Source of the DNA: Phycisphaerales bacterium
GTDB taxonomy: Bacteria > Planctomycetota > Phycisphaerae > UBA1845
DNA: 51,177 nucleotides
Assembly (NCBI GenBank): GCA_013140575.1
Contig: JABFSN010000035.1
Coordinates: 1 to 51,177 of the forward strand
Direction: 5' to 3'
Of this stretch, positions 8,152-16,253 are shown piece after piece. Below the pieces are notes generated by a model. The model worked only from the letters and a program-made list of their open reading frames with translations, was not told where the DNA came from and searched no databases. Position 1 is the first letter of the stretch. Every line of letters starts with the position of its first letter. Position numbers and translations under genes: made by a program.

Positions 8152-9213
8152 CTACAGCTTCTGTGATTGCAACGACTTGCAAGCCTTGTAGTAATCCAGC
8201 ACACGGGACATCGACTCGCGCTCTTCATCCCCGGCCGCGACCGCGACGGCTTCGGCTTGCAGTTCGATCGCCCGCTCCACCAGCCCGATCTCGAACACGG
8301 CGCGGGCATACGTGTCGATCATGGTGCAGTCGCCGCCCTTGCAGGCCGCGTACCCCGCGGCGGCGGCCTTCAACGCCAGGTCCGGCTGCCGCCGTTCCAG
8401 CGTGGTGATTTCCAGCAACGAGATCGCCAGTTCGTTCATGGCGTCCGCGTTTTTTCCATGCGCCGCAATGTGCTGCTCGACGATCTGCCGCAGGCCGGCC
8501 GTGTCATTCGTCGCCCCCAGATAACCGTACACCACCGCCTCCATGGCCGACCGGTTCATCGGATCTTTCGCGAGGATTTCGCGCGCCGTGTCCTTGAATT
8601 TCGGCCAATCCTGCGCGTTGGCGAACCGGTTCAACTGCACGAACAACGGCGCCAGTTGCTCCCGCGCCACCGCCAGCGAAACGTCGTACTTGCCGCGCAG
8701 CGCCTGGTCCACGATCACGTCCAGCGTCGGGTCGCCCGGATGACCGTGCCAGATCAATTGCCCGTTCTTGTCGACCAGGAAACCGTACGGGATTCCCGCC
8801 GCTCCCACGCGCATCATGTAACGGCTGTACGTCTCGTTGTTGCCGTCGAACCCAATCGTGTACCCCATGGACTCGCCGCGCGACGAAACGAAACGCTTGA
8901 CGGCCTTGACCGTCTCGCCGCGCCCCGGTCCGGCCACCGCGATGACCACCAGCCCCAGGTCACGATATTTGCTCTGCATTTCCGTGACGTGCGGAATCTG
9001 CTCGACGCAAGGACCGCACCACGTCGCCCAGAACTCGATCAGGAAAACACTCTTGTTCTTGCCCTTGGCCAGTTCGACCGGCTCGCCCTTGATCCAGTCG
9101 CTGATCGCCAGTTCCGGCGCCGGGTCGCCCAGGTTTAGTTGCTGCCCGTTCGTCGGGCGCGCCATGAACGCGCCCACCAAAATCGCCATCACCCATCCGC
9201 CGCGCATGTTCAT
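8152..9213 (-). CDS. TlpA-like thioredoxin with a helical repeat C-terminal half
   Basis: A 353-residue exported thiol-disulfide protein. It has a signal peptide (about 1-23, ending TNGQQ), then a thioredoxin/AhpC-TSA-like domain (about 25-170) with active site W65-C66-G-P-C69 and the cis-proline region GIPYGFLVDKNG. The C-terminal half (about 180-350) is all-helical and TPR-like. It may reduce periplasmic disulfides or act in a complex; the target is unknown. Start ATG 9213 follows GGAGAGG at good distance. It lies downstream of an aminotransferase on the same strand with a 209 bp gap, so cotranscription is uncertain. Confidence 0.85.
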   Translation of the reverse strand: MNMRGGWVMAILVGAFMARPTNGQQLNLGDPAPELAISDWIKGEPVELAKGKNKSVFLIEFWATWCGPCVEQIPHVTEMQSKYRDLGLVVIAVAGPGRGETVKAVKRFVSSRGESMGYTIGFDGNNETYSRYMMRVGAAGIPYGFLVDKNGQLIWHGHPGDPTLDVIVDQALRGKYDVSLAVAREQLAPLFVQLNRFANAQDWPKFKDTAREILAKDPMNRSAMEAVVYGYLGATNDTAGLRQIVEQHIAAHGKNADAMNELAISLLEITTLERRQPDLALKAAAAGYAACKGGDCTMIDTYARAVFEIGLVERAIELQAEAVAVAAGDEERESMSRVLDYYKACKSLQSQKL

Positions 9214-9422
9214 GCAGCCTCTCCGATCGGCCCATCATCCGTTTGGGGGACCATCCACCCCGGTCCCTGAATTGGGGGCGCCATTTCCAACCCCAATGGT
9301 CAGTTTAAGGCACGCCCGCCCCGAAATCAACCGGCCGCCTGCCCACCCGATGACCCATGTGGATTCCCCACAAGTGGTTACATCGTCTGTCAATTCCTGA
9401 CGCGACCGCCTCCCAGCGGCCG

Positions 9423-10589
9423 TCACGAACGCACCGTCACCCGCAACCGCGTCAACCGCCGGCACGCTTCTTCCAGATCGGCCATCTTCTTGGCGTAGCA
9501 GAATCGCAATTGGCACCGGCCGTCGTCCGGATTCGCGAAAAACGCCGACCCCGGCACGGTCGCAACCCCCACCTCGTCCAGAATGCTCTCGGCCGCGTGC
9601 GTGTCGTCCCGATATCGCCCCGGCTCGAAACCAGCCAACATGTAGTAACTGCCTTCCGGAATGTAGGGTTCGAACCCGCACGCCCGCAACGTATCCGCCA
9701 GCAGATCGCGCTTAACCCGGTAATCCCGCTGCATCCGCCGGTAGTAGTCCTCGGAAAGGTGCATCCCCGCCACGATTCCATGCTGCAACGGCGCCGGCGA
9801 ACAGATGTACAACTGATCGCTGACCACCGCGATCTTCTCCGCCAGCGCCGCCGGCGCGATCGCATACCCGACACGCCATCCCGTGACGGCGTACGTTTTC
9901 GATGCCCCGCTGATCGTCACCGTTCGCGCCGCCCCGCCCGGCATCCGCGCCGCGCTGACGTGCGCCCGACCGTACGTGATGTACTCGTATATTTCGTCCG
10001 TAACGATCAGCAGATCGTGCCGCGTGGCCGCCTCAACCACCAACCGCAATTCATCTTCGCTGAACACCTTGCCGCTCGGGTTGGCCGGCGTGTTCACCAG
10101 GATCATCCGCGTGCGTTCGCCGATCGCCGATTCCATCGCCCCCTTGGTAAACGCCCAATCCGGCGGCCGCGTGTCCACGAACCGCACCACTGCGCCGAAC
10201 AGCTTCAAAACGTTGACGTGATAACTGTAGAACGGCGAAAACACGACCACCTCATCGCCGGGATTCAGCACCGCCAACACCGTGGCCGCGAACGCTCCGG
10301 CCGTCCCCACCGTGACCACGATCTCCGTCTCCGCGTCGGCCGCAATGCCATTGAACCGCAGCATCTTCTCCGCGATGACCTGCCGCAACGCCGCGATTCC
10401 CCGCATGTGCGTGTAGGTCGCATGGTCCGCGTCGATGGCCGCCTTGGCCGCCTGTTTCACCGCGTCCGGCGCCGGCTGATCGCAGACCCCCTGCGACAGA
10501 TTGACGCCGCCCATGGCCGCACATTTCGCGGAATACTTCCGGATTTCCGACTGCTTCAGCGTCCGCACCCGGTCGGCCAAATCGCGCAT
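9423..10589 (-). CDS. Class I/II PLP-dependent aminotransferase
   Basis: A fold-type I aminotransferase of the aspartate/aromatic group. The 388-residue product has NTPANPSG for PLP/phosphate contacts, TDEIYEY with the Asp that binds the pyridine nitrogen, and SGASKTYAVTGWRVGY with the Schiff-base lysine K231. Near the end LRFCYAK carries the Arg that binds the substrate carboxylate. I chose ATG 10589 because GGAGAGG lies eight bases upstream; an ATG seven codons earlier (10610) is possible. The amino donor cannot be told from sequence. It is divergent from the LOG-MazG gene with about 175 bp between. Confidence 0.92.
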   Translation of the reverse strand: MRDLADRVRTLKQSEIRKYSAKCAAMGGVNLSQGVCDQPAPDAVKQAAKAAIDADHATYTHMRGIAALRQVIAEKMLRFNGIAADAETEIVVTVGTAGAFAATVLAVLNPGDEVVVFSPFYSYHVNVLKLFGAVVRFVDTRPPDWAFTKGAMESAIGERTRMILVNTPANPSGKVFSEDELRLVVEAATRHDLLIVTDEIYEYITYGRAHVSAARMPGGAARTVTISGASKTYAVTGWRVGYAIAPAALAEKIAVVSDQLYICSPAPLQHGIVAGMHLSEDYYRRMQRDYRVKRDLLADTLRACGFEPYIPEGSYYMLAGFEPGRYRDDTHAAESILDEVGVATVPGSAFFANPDDGRCQLRFCYAKKMADLEEACRRLTRLRVTVRS

Positions 10590-10764
10590 CGCAACAGCCT
10601 CTCCATTCACGCCGTCAACGGTCGCCGCATTCCGACGCGGTTCGGTTCACCACTATATCGACACCGGCGGCGCGGCACCATCGTTCCACAAATCGTCTCC
10701 ATTGGCCAAAACCGTCGGTCCCCGGCTACAATCGCGATTACCACTGGCGCGACGGAATGCACTC

Positions 10765-11745
10765 ATGGCTCGCAATCCTCGAAAAAACCTCTCCGGGAAA
10801 CCGGGACGCACCATCGCCGTTTTCGGCGGTTATTCCGTCGGATGCGGCAGCGACGCCTATCGTCATGCCTACGAATTGGGCCGATCGCTGGGGGCGGCCG
10901 GTTTCCGGGTCGTCAACGGCGGCTACGACGGCACCATGCGCGCGACCAGCCAGGGAGCTCGTGAAAACGGCGGATACACCATCGGCGTCACCTGCCCGAG
11001 CGTGATCCGCAACGGTCGCACCCCGCTGGAACCGAACGAATTTCTCGACGAGGTCATCCCCGCCCCCGACCTGCTGTCACGCATCGATACGATGATGCAC
11101 ATGGCCGGCGGTTTCGTCATTCTCGACGGCGGAACGGGCACGCTGACCGAATTCGCCATCGTGTGGGAACATGTCAGCAAGGGTTTTCTTCCGCCGCGAC
11201 CCATCGTGCTGACCCACGACGCATGGAACGACACGGTCGACGCGATTATCGAACGCAAACCGACCGCCGCCGTCCAGCTGTTTCGCGCCCACGACGTGAA
11301 TCAGATCGTCGCCCACCTGCGTGAACACGCCGTGCAAATCAGACGCGCACGCAACTCCGCACCGGGGCTGCTCGCACCCGATCCCCCGACGCATGCGAAT
11401 GACGGATCAACCACGGTGGCCGAACTGCGGCGCTTGATCGATCGGTTCATCGCCGACCGCAACTGGCGCCAATTCCACGACCCCAAAAACCTGTCCGCTT
11501 CCATCGCCATCGAGGCCGCCGAGCTGATGGAACATTTTCAGTGGCTGCGCTCGGACGAACTGGACAACGGCGCATCCAACCCGCGGCTGCGACAGGCCGT
11601 CATCGAGGAACTCGCCGACGTGCTGGCCTACGTGCTTTCATTCGCCAATGCCATGAACATCGACCTGACAACGGCGCTTGCCGAAAAAATGAAAAAGAAC
11701 GCGGTCAAATATCCGGTCGCAGCGTTCCGCGGCCGCGCCCGATAG
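10765..11745 (+). CDS. Fusion of a LOG-family nucleotidase-like domain and a MazG-like pyrophosphohydrolase
   Basis: A 326-residue two-domain protein. Residues about 12-190 form a LOG/lysine-decarboxylase-like Rossmann domain: AVFGGYS start, VNGGYDGTM, and LDGGTGTLTE at about 118-127, equivalent to the family's PGGxGTxxE. Such enzymes remove the base from nucleoside monophosphates. Residues about 215-320 match the small all-alpha dCTPase/MazG-like group: EAAELMEHFQW at about 250 and EELADVLAYVLSFANAMNIDL-type metal-binding helices at about 280, with conserved E-x2-E and E-x2-D acids. One domain would hydrolyse NTPs to NMPs and the other would act on NMPs, so a nucleotide clean-up role is plausible but is inference. 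ATG 10765 opens directly before the first beta strand. Confidence 0.88.
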   Translation: MARNPRKNLSGKPGRTIAVFGGYSVGCGSDAYRHAYELGRSLGAAGFRVVNGGYDGTMRATSQGARENGGYTIGVTCPSVIRNGRTPLEPNEFLDEVIPAPDLLSRIDTMMHMAGGFVILDGGTGTLTEFAIVWEHVSKGFLPPRPIVLTHDAWNDTVDAIIERKPTAAVQLFRAHDVNQIVAHLREHAVQIRRARNSAPGLLAPDPPTHANDGSTTVAELRRLIDRFIADRNWRQFHDPKNLSASIAIEAAELMEHFQWLRSDELDNGASNPRLRQAVIEELADVLAYVLSFANAMNIDLTTALAEKMKKNAVKYPVAAFRGRAR

Positions 11746-11778
11746 ACCGGCCGTGTGTTTTAGCCCGCAGAAGGGATG

Positions 11779-11807
11779 TTCGAAAAAGCTCGGGTAGCGA
11801 TTATACT
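11779..11807 (+). promoter_or_regulatory. Candidate sigma-70 promoter for the SGNH-like gene
   Basis: TTCGAA (11779-11784) and TATACT (11802-11807) are spaced by 17 bases. The -10 matches five of six consensus bases and the -35 three of six. A start near 11814 would leave a leader of about 48 bases before ATG 11862, which is preceded by GAAAGGA. Confidence 0.4.
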
Positions 11808-11861
11808 CGTCCGTGAACCGGCGCGGCATCGGAACGGCGCCGAGAAAGGACCGGTACATCC

Positions 11862-13049
11862 ATGACCATCCGCTCACGGTACAACACGGCGCGAGGTGCC
11901 GCTGCAGTTCTGTTAACGACCGTGGTTTCGTCGGCCGTTTCGCCATTTGTCCAGGCATCCGACTGCAACGGCATTTCCGTCGGACGGGTTCCGATCAACG
12001 ACCTGGCGACGGGGTTATACCTCGGTCAGTATCAAGGCGGGTGGTACCCGGGTGGATCGAACGATGTCCCGCCGGCGCACGCCGCCGAAGGGCTGTCCCG
12101 GGCGATTTCGATCCAGGCGCTGGACATCAACGGGAATCCCGACCCCGACGGCAAATACGTGCTGCTGTCCATAGGCATGTCCAACACCACGCAGGAATTC
12201 TGTTCGCAATCTTCGGATCCCCCCTGCGACTCGTGGACGTTCATGGGGCAGGCCGCCGTTCATCCCGACGTCAATCAAACCGGCCTCGCCATCGTAAACG
12301 GCGCACGGGGCGGTCAAACGTCGGCCGCCTGGGACCAGCCCACCGACGCCAACTATGATCGCATCCGCGACACCCGCCTGATTCCGCTGGGTTTGTCGGA
12401 AGCGCAGGTTCAGATCGCCTGGGTCAAGGTCGCCAATGCCGGACCGACCGTATCCCTTCCCAACCCCACCGCCGACGCAAACATCATGCTCGCGCAAATG
12501 GGAAATATCGCCCGGACGCTGAAAACCCGTTACCCCAATCTGAAACAGGCGTTTTTCAGCAGCCGGATTTACGCCGGATACGCATCCACCACGCTGAATC
12601 CCGAGCCCTACGCCTATGAGGGCGGTTTTGCCGTCAAATGGTTGATCGAGGCCCAAATCAACGAGATGACCGGCGGCGGCACACATCCGCTGGCCGGGAA
12701 CCTCAACTACGATACCGTCGCTCCTTGGATTGCCTGGGGACCTTATCTATGGGGGGACGGACTAAACCCGCGCAGCGACGGCCTCATCTGGGCTTGTGCC
12801 GACATGCAGTCCGACGGGACGCACCCCGCGGCCAGCGGCGAGGGAAAGGTCGGCGCCATGCTTCTCCAGTTCATGCTCGATTCACGCTTCACTTCTCCCT
12901 GGTTCCGAATCGCTCCGCCACCCACCAGCGTGCCTTCGCACTCGCTTTTTGCCGCAATTGCGACCGCTTGCATCATCGGGTCGTTGGCGTGCCTCGCTAT
13001 TCGCCGGACGTCTTCCGTTCGACATTCCACGATAGGCGGTAGCCCCTGA
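11862..13049 (+). CDS. Exported SGNH-hydrolase-like protein with C-terminal membrane anchor
   Basis: The 395-residue product has a signal peptide (about 1-32), a central domain and a C-terminal sorting-like tail (hydrophobic about 360-382 followed by RR). SGNH-like blocks are visible: SIGMSNT with candidate nucleophile S107, NGARGGQTS near 147, and a terminal SDGTHPAASGEG with D318 and H321 as the acid/histidine pair. Two short pairs of cysteines suggest disulfides. The substrate is unknown; esterase or deacetylase activity on a glycan would fit the fold. The tail resembles PEP-CTERM-type anchors but I do not see a clear PEP motif. It ends one base before the GTG of pyrC. Confidence 0.72.
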   Translation: MTIRSRYNTARGAAAVLLTTVVSSAVSPFVQASDCNGISVGRVPINDLATGLYLGQYQGGWYPGGSNDVPPAHAAEGLSRAISIQALDINGNPDPDGKYVLLSIGMSNTTQEFCSQSSDPPCDSWTFMGQAAVHPDVNQTGLAIVNGARGGQTSAAWDQPTDANYDRIRDTRLIPLGLSEAQVQIAWVKVANAGPTVSLPNPTADANIMLAQMGNIARTLKTRYPNLKQAFFSSRIYAGYASTTLNPEPYAYEGGFAVKWLIEAQINEMTGGGTHPLAGNLNYDTVAPWIAWGPYLWGDGLNPRSDGLIWACADMQSDGTHPAASGEGKVGAMLLQFMLDSRFTSPWFRIAPPPTSVPSHSLFAAIATACIIGSLACLAIRRTSSVRHSTIGGSP

Positions 13050-13050
13050 C

Positions 13051-14394
13051 GTGTCGGCGGCGATCACCACTCAACCAATCCTGCCCAACTCCTACGTCAT
13101 CCGTGGCGGCCGGGTCATTGACCCCGGAAACCGCCTCGATCAGTCGGCCGACGTCGCCGTCGTCGACGGCCGTATCCACAGGATCGGCCGCGAGCTTACG
13201 GTCGACCATCCCTCGATCGACGCCACCGGGCTGCTGGTCTGCCCCGGGCTGATCGACATTCACGTCCATTTCCGCGAACCCGGCGGTGAGCACAAGGAAA
13301 CCATCGAAACCGGGTGTGCATCGGCCGCCGCCGGCGGTTTCACGACCGTCGCGTGCATGCCCAACACCAATCCGGCCATCGACTCGCCCACCGTGCTGGA
13401 CCTGATTCGCGAAAAATCGCGGCGTGCCGGCCTTTGCCGGGTTCTGCCCATCGCAGCCGCCACCGAAGCCCGCCGCGGGCTGAAACCGGTCGACATGACT
13501 GCCTTGAAAGGACGGGGCGCCGTCGCGTTCAGCGACGATGGCGACGGCATCGAAGATGACGCGGTCATGCTGCGGGCACTGGAACAGGTGGCCGCCGTCG
13601 GGTCGGTGTTCATTCAACATTGCGAATTCAAATCCATTTCCGCGGGCGGCGTCGTTCACCACGGGCGGGTGGCCGAGGCGCTGGGAGTGCCGGGCTACGA
13701 CCCCCGCGCGGAATCGGCCATGCTCGAACGGGATATCGGGCTGGTGCGTCGCACCGGCGCCCGATACCACGTCGCCCACGTCTCCGCGGCCGAATCAGTG
13801 GAATTGGTGCGCCGCGCCAAATCCGACGGGTTGCCGGTAACGGCCGAGGTCTGCCCGCACCACCTGGCCCTTACCGCGGACGCCTGCCTGGAATGGGGTG
13901 CGAACGCAAAAATGAGCCCGCCCCTGCGTGACGCGGCCGACGTCCGCGCCTGCATCGACGGCCTGTGCGACGGTGCCATCGACTGCATCGTGACCGATCA
14001 CGCTCCCCACACCGTTGATGAAAAGGCCCGCGGAATGCGCGACGCGCCGTGCGGGATCGTGGGATTGGAAACGGCCCTCGCCATCGTCAGCGACACGCTG
14101 ATTCAGCCCCAACGGCTCGACTGGCCCGCCGTCATCGCCCTGTTCACCACGGCCCCGGCTCGGGTGCTGGGGATCGCGGGCGGGAACCTGGGCGTCGGTC
14201 AGCCGGCGGACATCGTGCTGGTTGATCCGTCGATGACTTGGCGGATTGACGTCTCCCGATTCGCTTCCAAGTGCCGCAATACGCCGTTCGACGGTTGGAA
14301 CGTCACCGGCCGGCCCATCGTCACAATCCTTGATGGACGCTTGACTTACGTCGCGCCGGGCGTCACCCAACGCCTGGAAACTGCCGCGCGGTGA
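13051..14394 (+). CDS. pyrC: Dihydroorotase
   Basis: It catalyses cyclisation of N-carbamoyl-aspartate to dihydroorotate in pyrimidine synthesis. The 447-residue protein is of the class I, PyrC/allantoinase-like amidohydrolase type. Metal ligands are visible as H71-x-H73 in DIHVHFREPG, an Asp in GAVAFSDDGDG, His in FIQHCEF and YHVAHVS, and Asp in VTDHAPHTVDEK. CPHHLALT is also typical. The start is GTG, one base after the stop of the SGNH-like gene, suggesting coupling. There is no pyrB directly upstream, the usual partner of this class. The function is confident. Confidence 0.95.
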   Translation: MSAAITTQPILPNSYVIRGGRVIDPGNRLDQSADVAVVDGRIHRIGRELTVDHPSIDATGLLVCPGLIDIHVHFREPGGEHKETIETGCASAAAGGFTTVACMPNTNPAIDSPTVLDLIREKSRRAGLCRVLPIAAATEARRGLKPVDMTALKGRGAVAFSDDGDGIEDDAVMLRALEQVAAVGSVFIQHCEFKSISAGGVVHHGRVAEALGVPGYDPRAESAMLERDIGLVRRTGARYHVAHVSAAESVELVRRAKSDGLPVTAEVCPHHLALTADACLEWGANAKMSPPLRDAADVRACIDGLCDGAIDCIVTDHAPHTVDEKARGMRDAPCGIVGLETALAIVSDTLIQPQRLDWPAVIALFTTAPARVLGIAGGNLGVGQPADIVLVDPSMTWRIDVSRFASKCRNTPFDGWNVTGRPIVTILDGRLTYVAPGVTQRLETAAR

Positions 14395-14917
14395 ATCCCG
14401 CATCACCGCCCGTCGACGGGTGGCGTCGTCGGGCGCAGCTTCCACCGTCATCGGCGTGGTCGTCCGCATCCGATTCACTGGATCGGAACGCCGCCACGGT
14501 GGGTATCAATTGACAGATTTCATCTTCCCTCGTCGGCCTCGAAACGTTAGCCTGCCGGTGGCGTAGCCCGCCGGTGTACCCGCCGCGCGGAATGCCCTGG
14601 TAATGATTCTTCCGCGGGAGCGATCTTCCGAACTCGACCGCGACGGGGCTTGCAAGGTCCGGGCGGGTGCAGTATACGACCCTCGTGTGCAGCCGGGTGA
14701 CGCGGCAGGAACCGCCCCGGCCGATGGTGGGCGAACGCGGGCGACGAGCCGGCGACGCCCCGTTCCGCAGACCGCACCGAGCCTGGCTGTCGATCCGTGG
14801 CGCGCGACAGGTTCGGCTGACGCGTGTTCCGGACGCGTGACCGGAATTAGGTCCCTGAATCTACGGTTGAACCCGCCTCGCCGTTCGCGCGAGAATTACC
14901 CGCGGCGGAGATAACTC
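14395..14917. other. 523 bp region without a recognisable gene
   Basis: I see no protein-like frame and no tRNA, RNase P or SRP RNA signature. Just after pyrC, CCCGTCGACGGG is a perfect 12-base palindrome (about 14409-14420) without a T-run. Near 14549-14580 the unit TAGCC-Y-GCCGGTG occurs twice as a direct repeat, 16 bases apart. The region may be a long leader for the coiled-coil/mreB cluster; GGAG at 14907-14910 is the ribosome-binding site of the next gene. Confidence 0.5.
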
Positions 14918-15808
14918 TTGAGTCCGGTTACCAAGGTGCTAATCGTCGTTTTGGTGGTGTTCTGCATCGCGTTCTCGATGGTCGCGATTTCCCTGACGGC
15001 CCAAACATCCGACTGGAAAGCGCTGGCCGAGGAATTCCAACAGGCCGCCCAGATCGCGGATGCGTCTCAACGCAGCCTGATGGCATCTCATGCCGCGGAG
15101 CTGGCCTCCGCCCGCGACAACATCAACGACCTGCTCGGCCGCCTCGGCAAGCTCGAAACGGATTTGCAGTCGTCCCAGGAAGAAAACGCCCGGCAGGGCA
15201 ACGAAATCGCCCAGTTGATGACCGACAACCGCCGGGCCGACGCACTCGCCCAACGCCTGACCAACGAATTGGGCATCGCGCAGAACGGACGCAATGCGGT
15301 CGAGGAGCAGCGGCGTCAACTCGAGGCCCGCAACATCGACTTGGAGAGCCGTAACATCGCCCTCAACGACCGCGTCAATGAGTTAACCACGCAGGTGACC
15401 ATTCTGGACCAGCAGCGCCGCCAGCAGGAACAGCAGATCAACATTCTGCGCACCGAAAACGAGAAACTCGCCCTGCAATCCGGAGTTCCGGGCGTGGGTC
15501 CGGAGGTTACGGCCACGACGGTTCCGGGAGTTAGTCCGATAACGCCCGTTCCCGCGCCGCGCATCACCGGGGAGGTTCAGGCGGTCGAGGGCGAATACGT
15601 CACCCTTACCGTCGGCTCGAACGACCAGGTCACCAAGGGCATGGTCTTTGTCGTGTCGCGCGGCGCCGACACATACGTCGGCGACGTGGAAATCACGGAT
15701 GTCGAGCCCGATCTGTCCGCGGGGCGGCTGATTCGCAACGCCCAGGGACGATTGCCGCAACAGGGTGATGTCGTTCGCGACGTCTACCAGTTGCTGTCGC
15801 CCCGCTGA
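14918..15808 (+). CDS. Membrane-anchored coiled-coil protein upstream of mreB
   Basis: A 296-residue protein with an N-terminal membrane anchor (about 6-28), a long coiled coil (about 30-190, rich in Q, E, R, A and N with heptad spacing), a Pro/Val/Thr-rich linker, and a C-terminal beta domain (about 213-295) beginning ITGEVQAVEGEYVTLTVG. The C-terminal domain resembles small beta-barrels of flagellar or cell-envelope proteins in which a residue run like NDQVTKGM follows, but I cannot name the family. The start is TTG with GGAG seven bases upstream. The overall plan (anchor, coiled coil, beta domain) parallels MreC encoded further down, and neighbours suggest a role with the elongation machinery. 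Confidence 0.8.
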   Translation: MSPVTKVLIVVLVVFCIAFSMVAISLTAQTSDWKALAEEFQQAAQIADASQRSLMASHAAELASARDNINDLLGRLGKLETDLQSSQEENARQGNEIAQLMTDNRRADALAQRLTNELGIAQNGRNAVEEQRRQLEARNIDLESRNIALNDRVNELTTQVTILDQQRRQQEQQINILRTENEKLALQSGVPGVGPEVTATTVPGVSPITPVPAPRITGEVQAVEGEYVTLTVGSNDQVTKGMVFVVSRGADTYVGDVEITDVEPDLSAGRLIRNAQGRLPQQGDVVRDVYQLLSPR

Positions 15809-16011
15809 AAACCAACCCGCCGGCCATCGAAAGCCCTTCAAGAAACCGGATTAAAACGTCGGCGGTGCTTTCAAACGCGAACCGGTTCGACTATGTTACC
15901 GGCGCGGCGAACCACCCCCGCACCCTCGGCGCAGCAGCCTGACGGCGGGGCGGATGGTTCGCCGGCGTTGTCGCTCGGATTTCTGGAATTCACAGACCGG
16001 AGCAACCCGCG

Positions 16012-16167
16012 ATGAGCGAAGGCGGAACCTCTTCAACAAAACCGGGCAGCGACATCTACACCATCCTGTTGGCCGTCGCCTGCATGTTCCTGTTGATCGC
16101 GACCGTGTTCATGTCGGTTCGCAGTCACCAGATTTTCGATCGGTGGCATCCGTTTGGCGGAATATGA
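16012..16167 (+). CDS. 51-residue single-helix membrane protein before mreB
   Basis: A short gene starting MSEGGTSSTKPGSDIYTILL and ending IFDRWHPFGGI. It encodes a hydrophilic N-terminus of about 15 residues, one membrane helix (about 16-36, ILLAVACMFLLIATVFM) and a basic/aromatic tail. GGAG lies nine bases before the ATG. It sits between the coiled-coil gene and mreB on the same strand, with short gaps. A perfect 12-base palindrome, CGAACCGGTTCG, lies upstream at 15878-15889 and could be an operator. I do not recognise a family; the clear helix, start site and context support a real gene. Confidence 0.7.
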   Translation: MSEGGTSSTKPGSDIYTILLAVACMFLLIATVFMSVRSHQIFDRWHPFGGI

Positions 16168-16253
16168 TCGGCACGAAGTGACCGCGCCGGTGTGACGGAC
16201 CGTGCGAAACGCGGCGCCGATTTCATCCGACGGGTGCGGAAAGGACGCAACGC

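Noticed and set aside
14600-14800. Possible RNase P or SRP RNA in the 523 bp gap
   Set aside because: A few GC-rich stems and a 'GGTCCGGGCGGG' string looked suggestive, but the conserved core sequences of these RNAs are missing.
14603-14914. 103-codon frame in the gap before the coiled-coil gene
   Set aside because: Arg/Pro-rich with no helix, motif or ribosome site; it stops at the next gene's Shine-Dalgarno.
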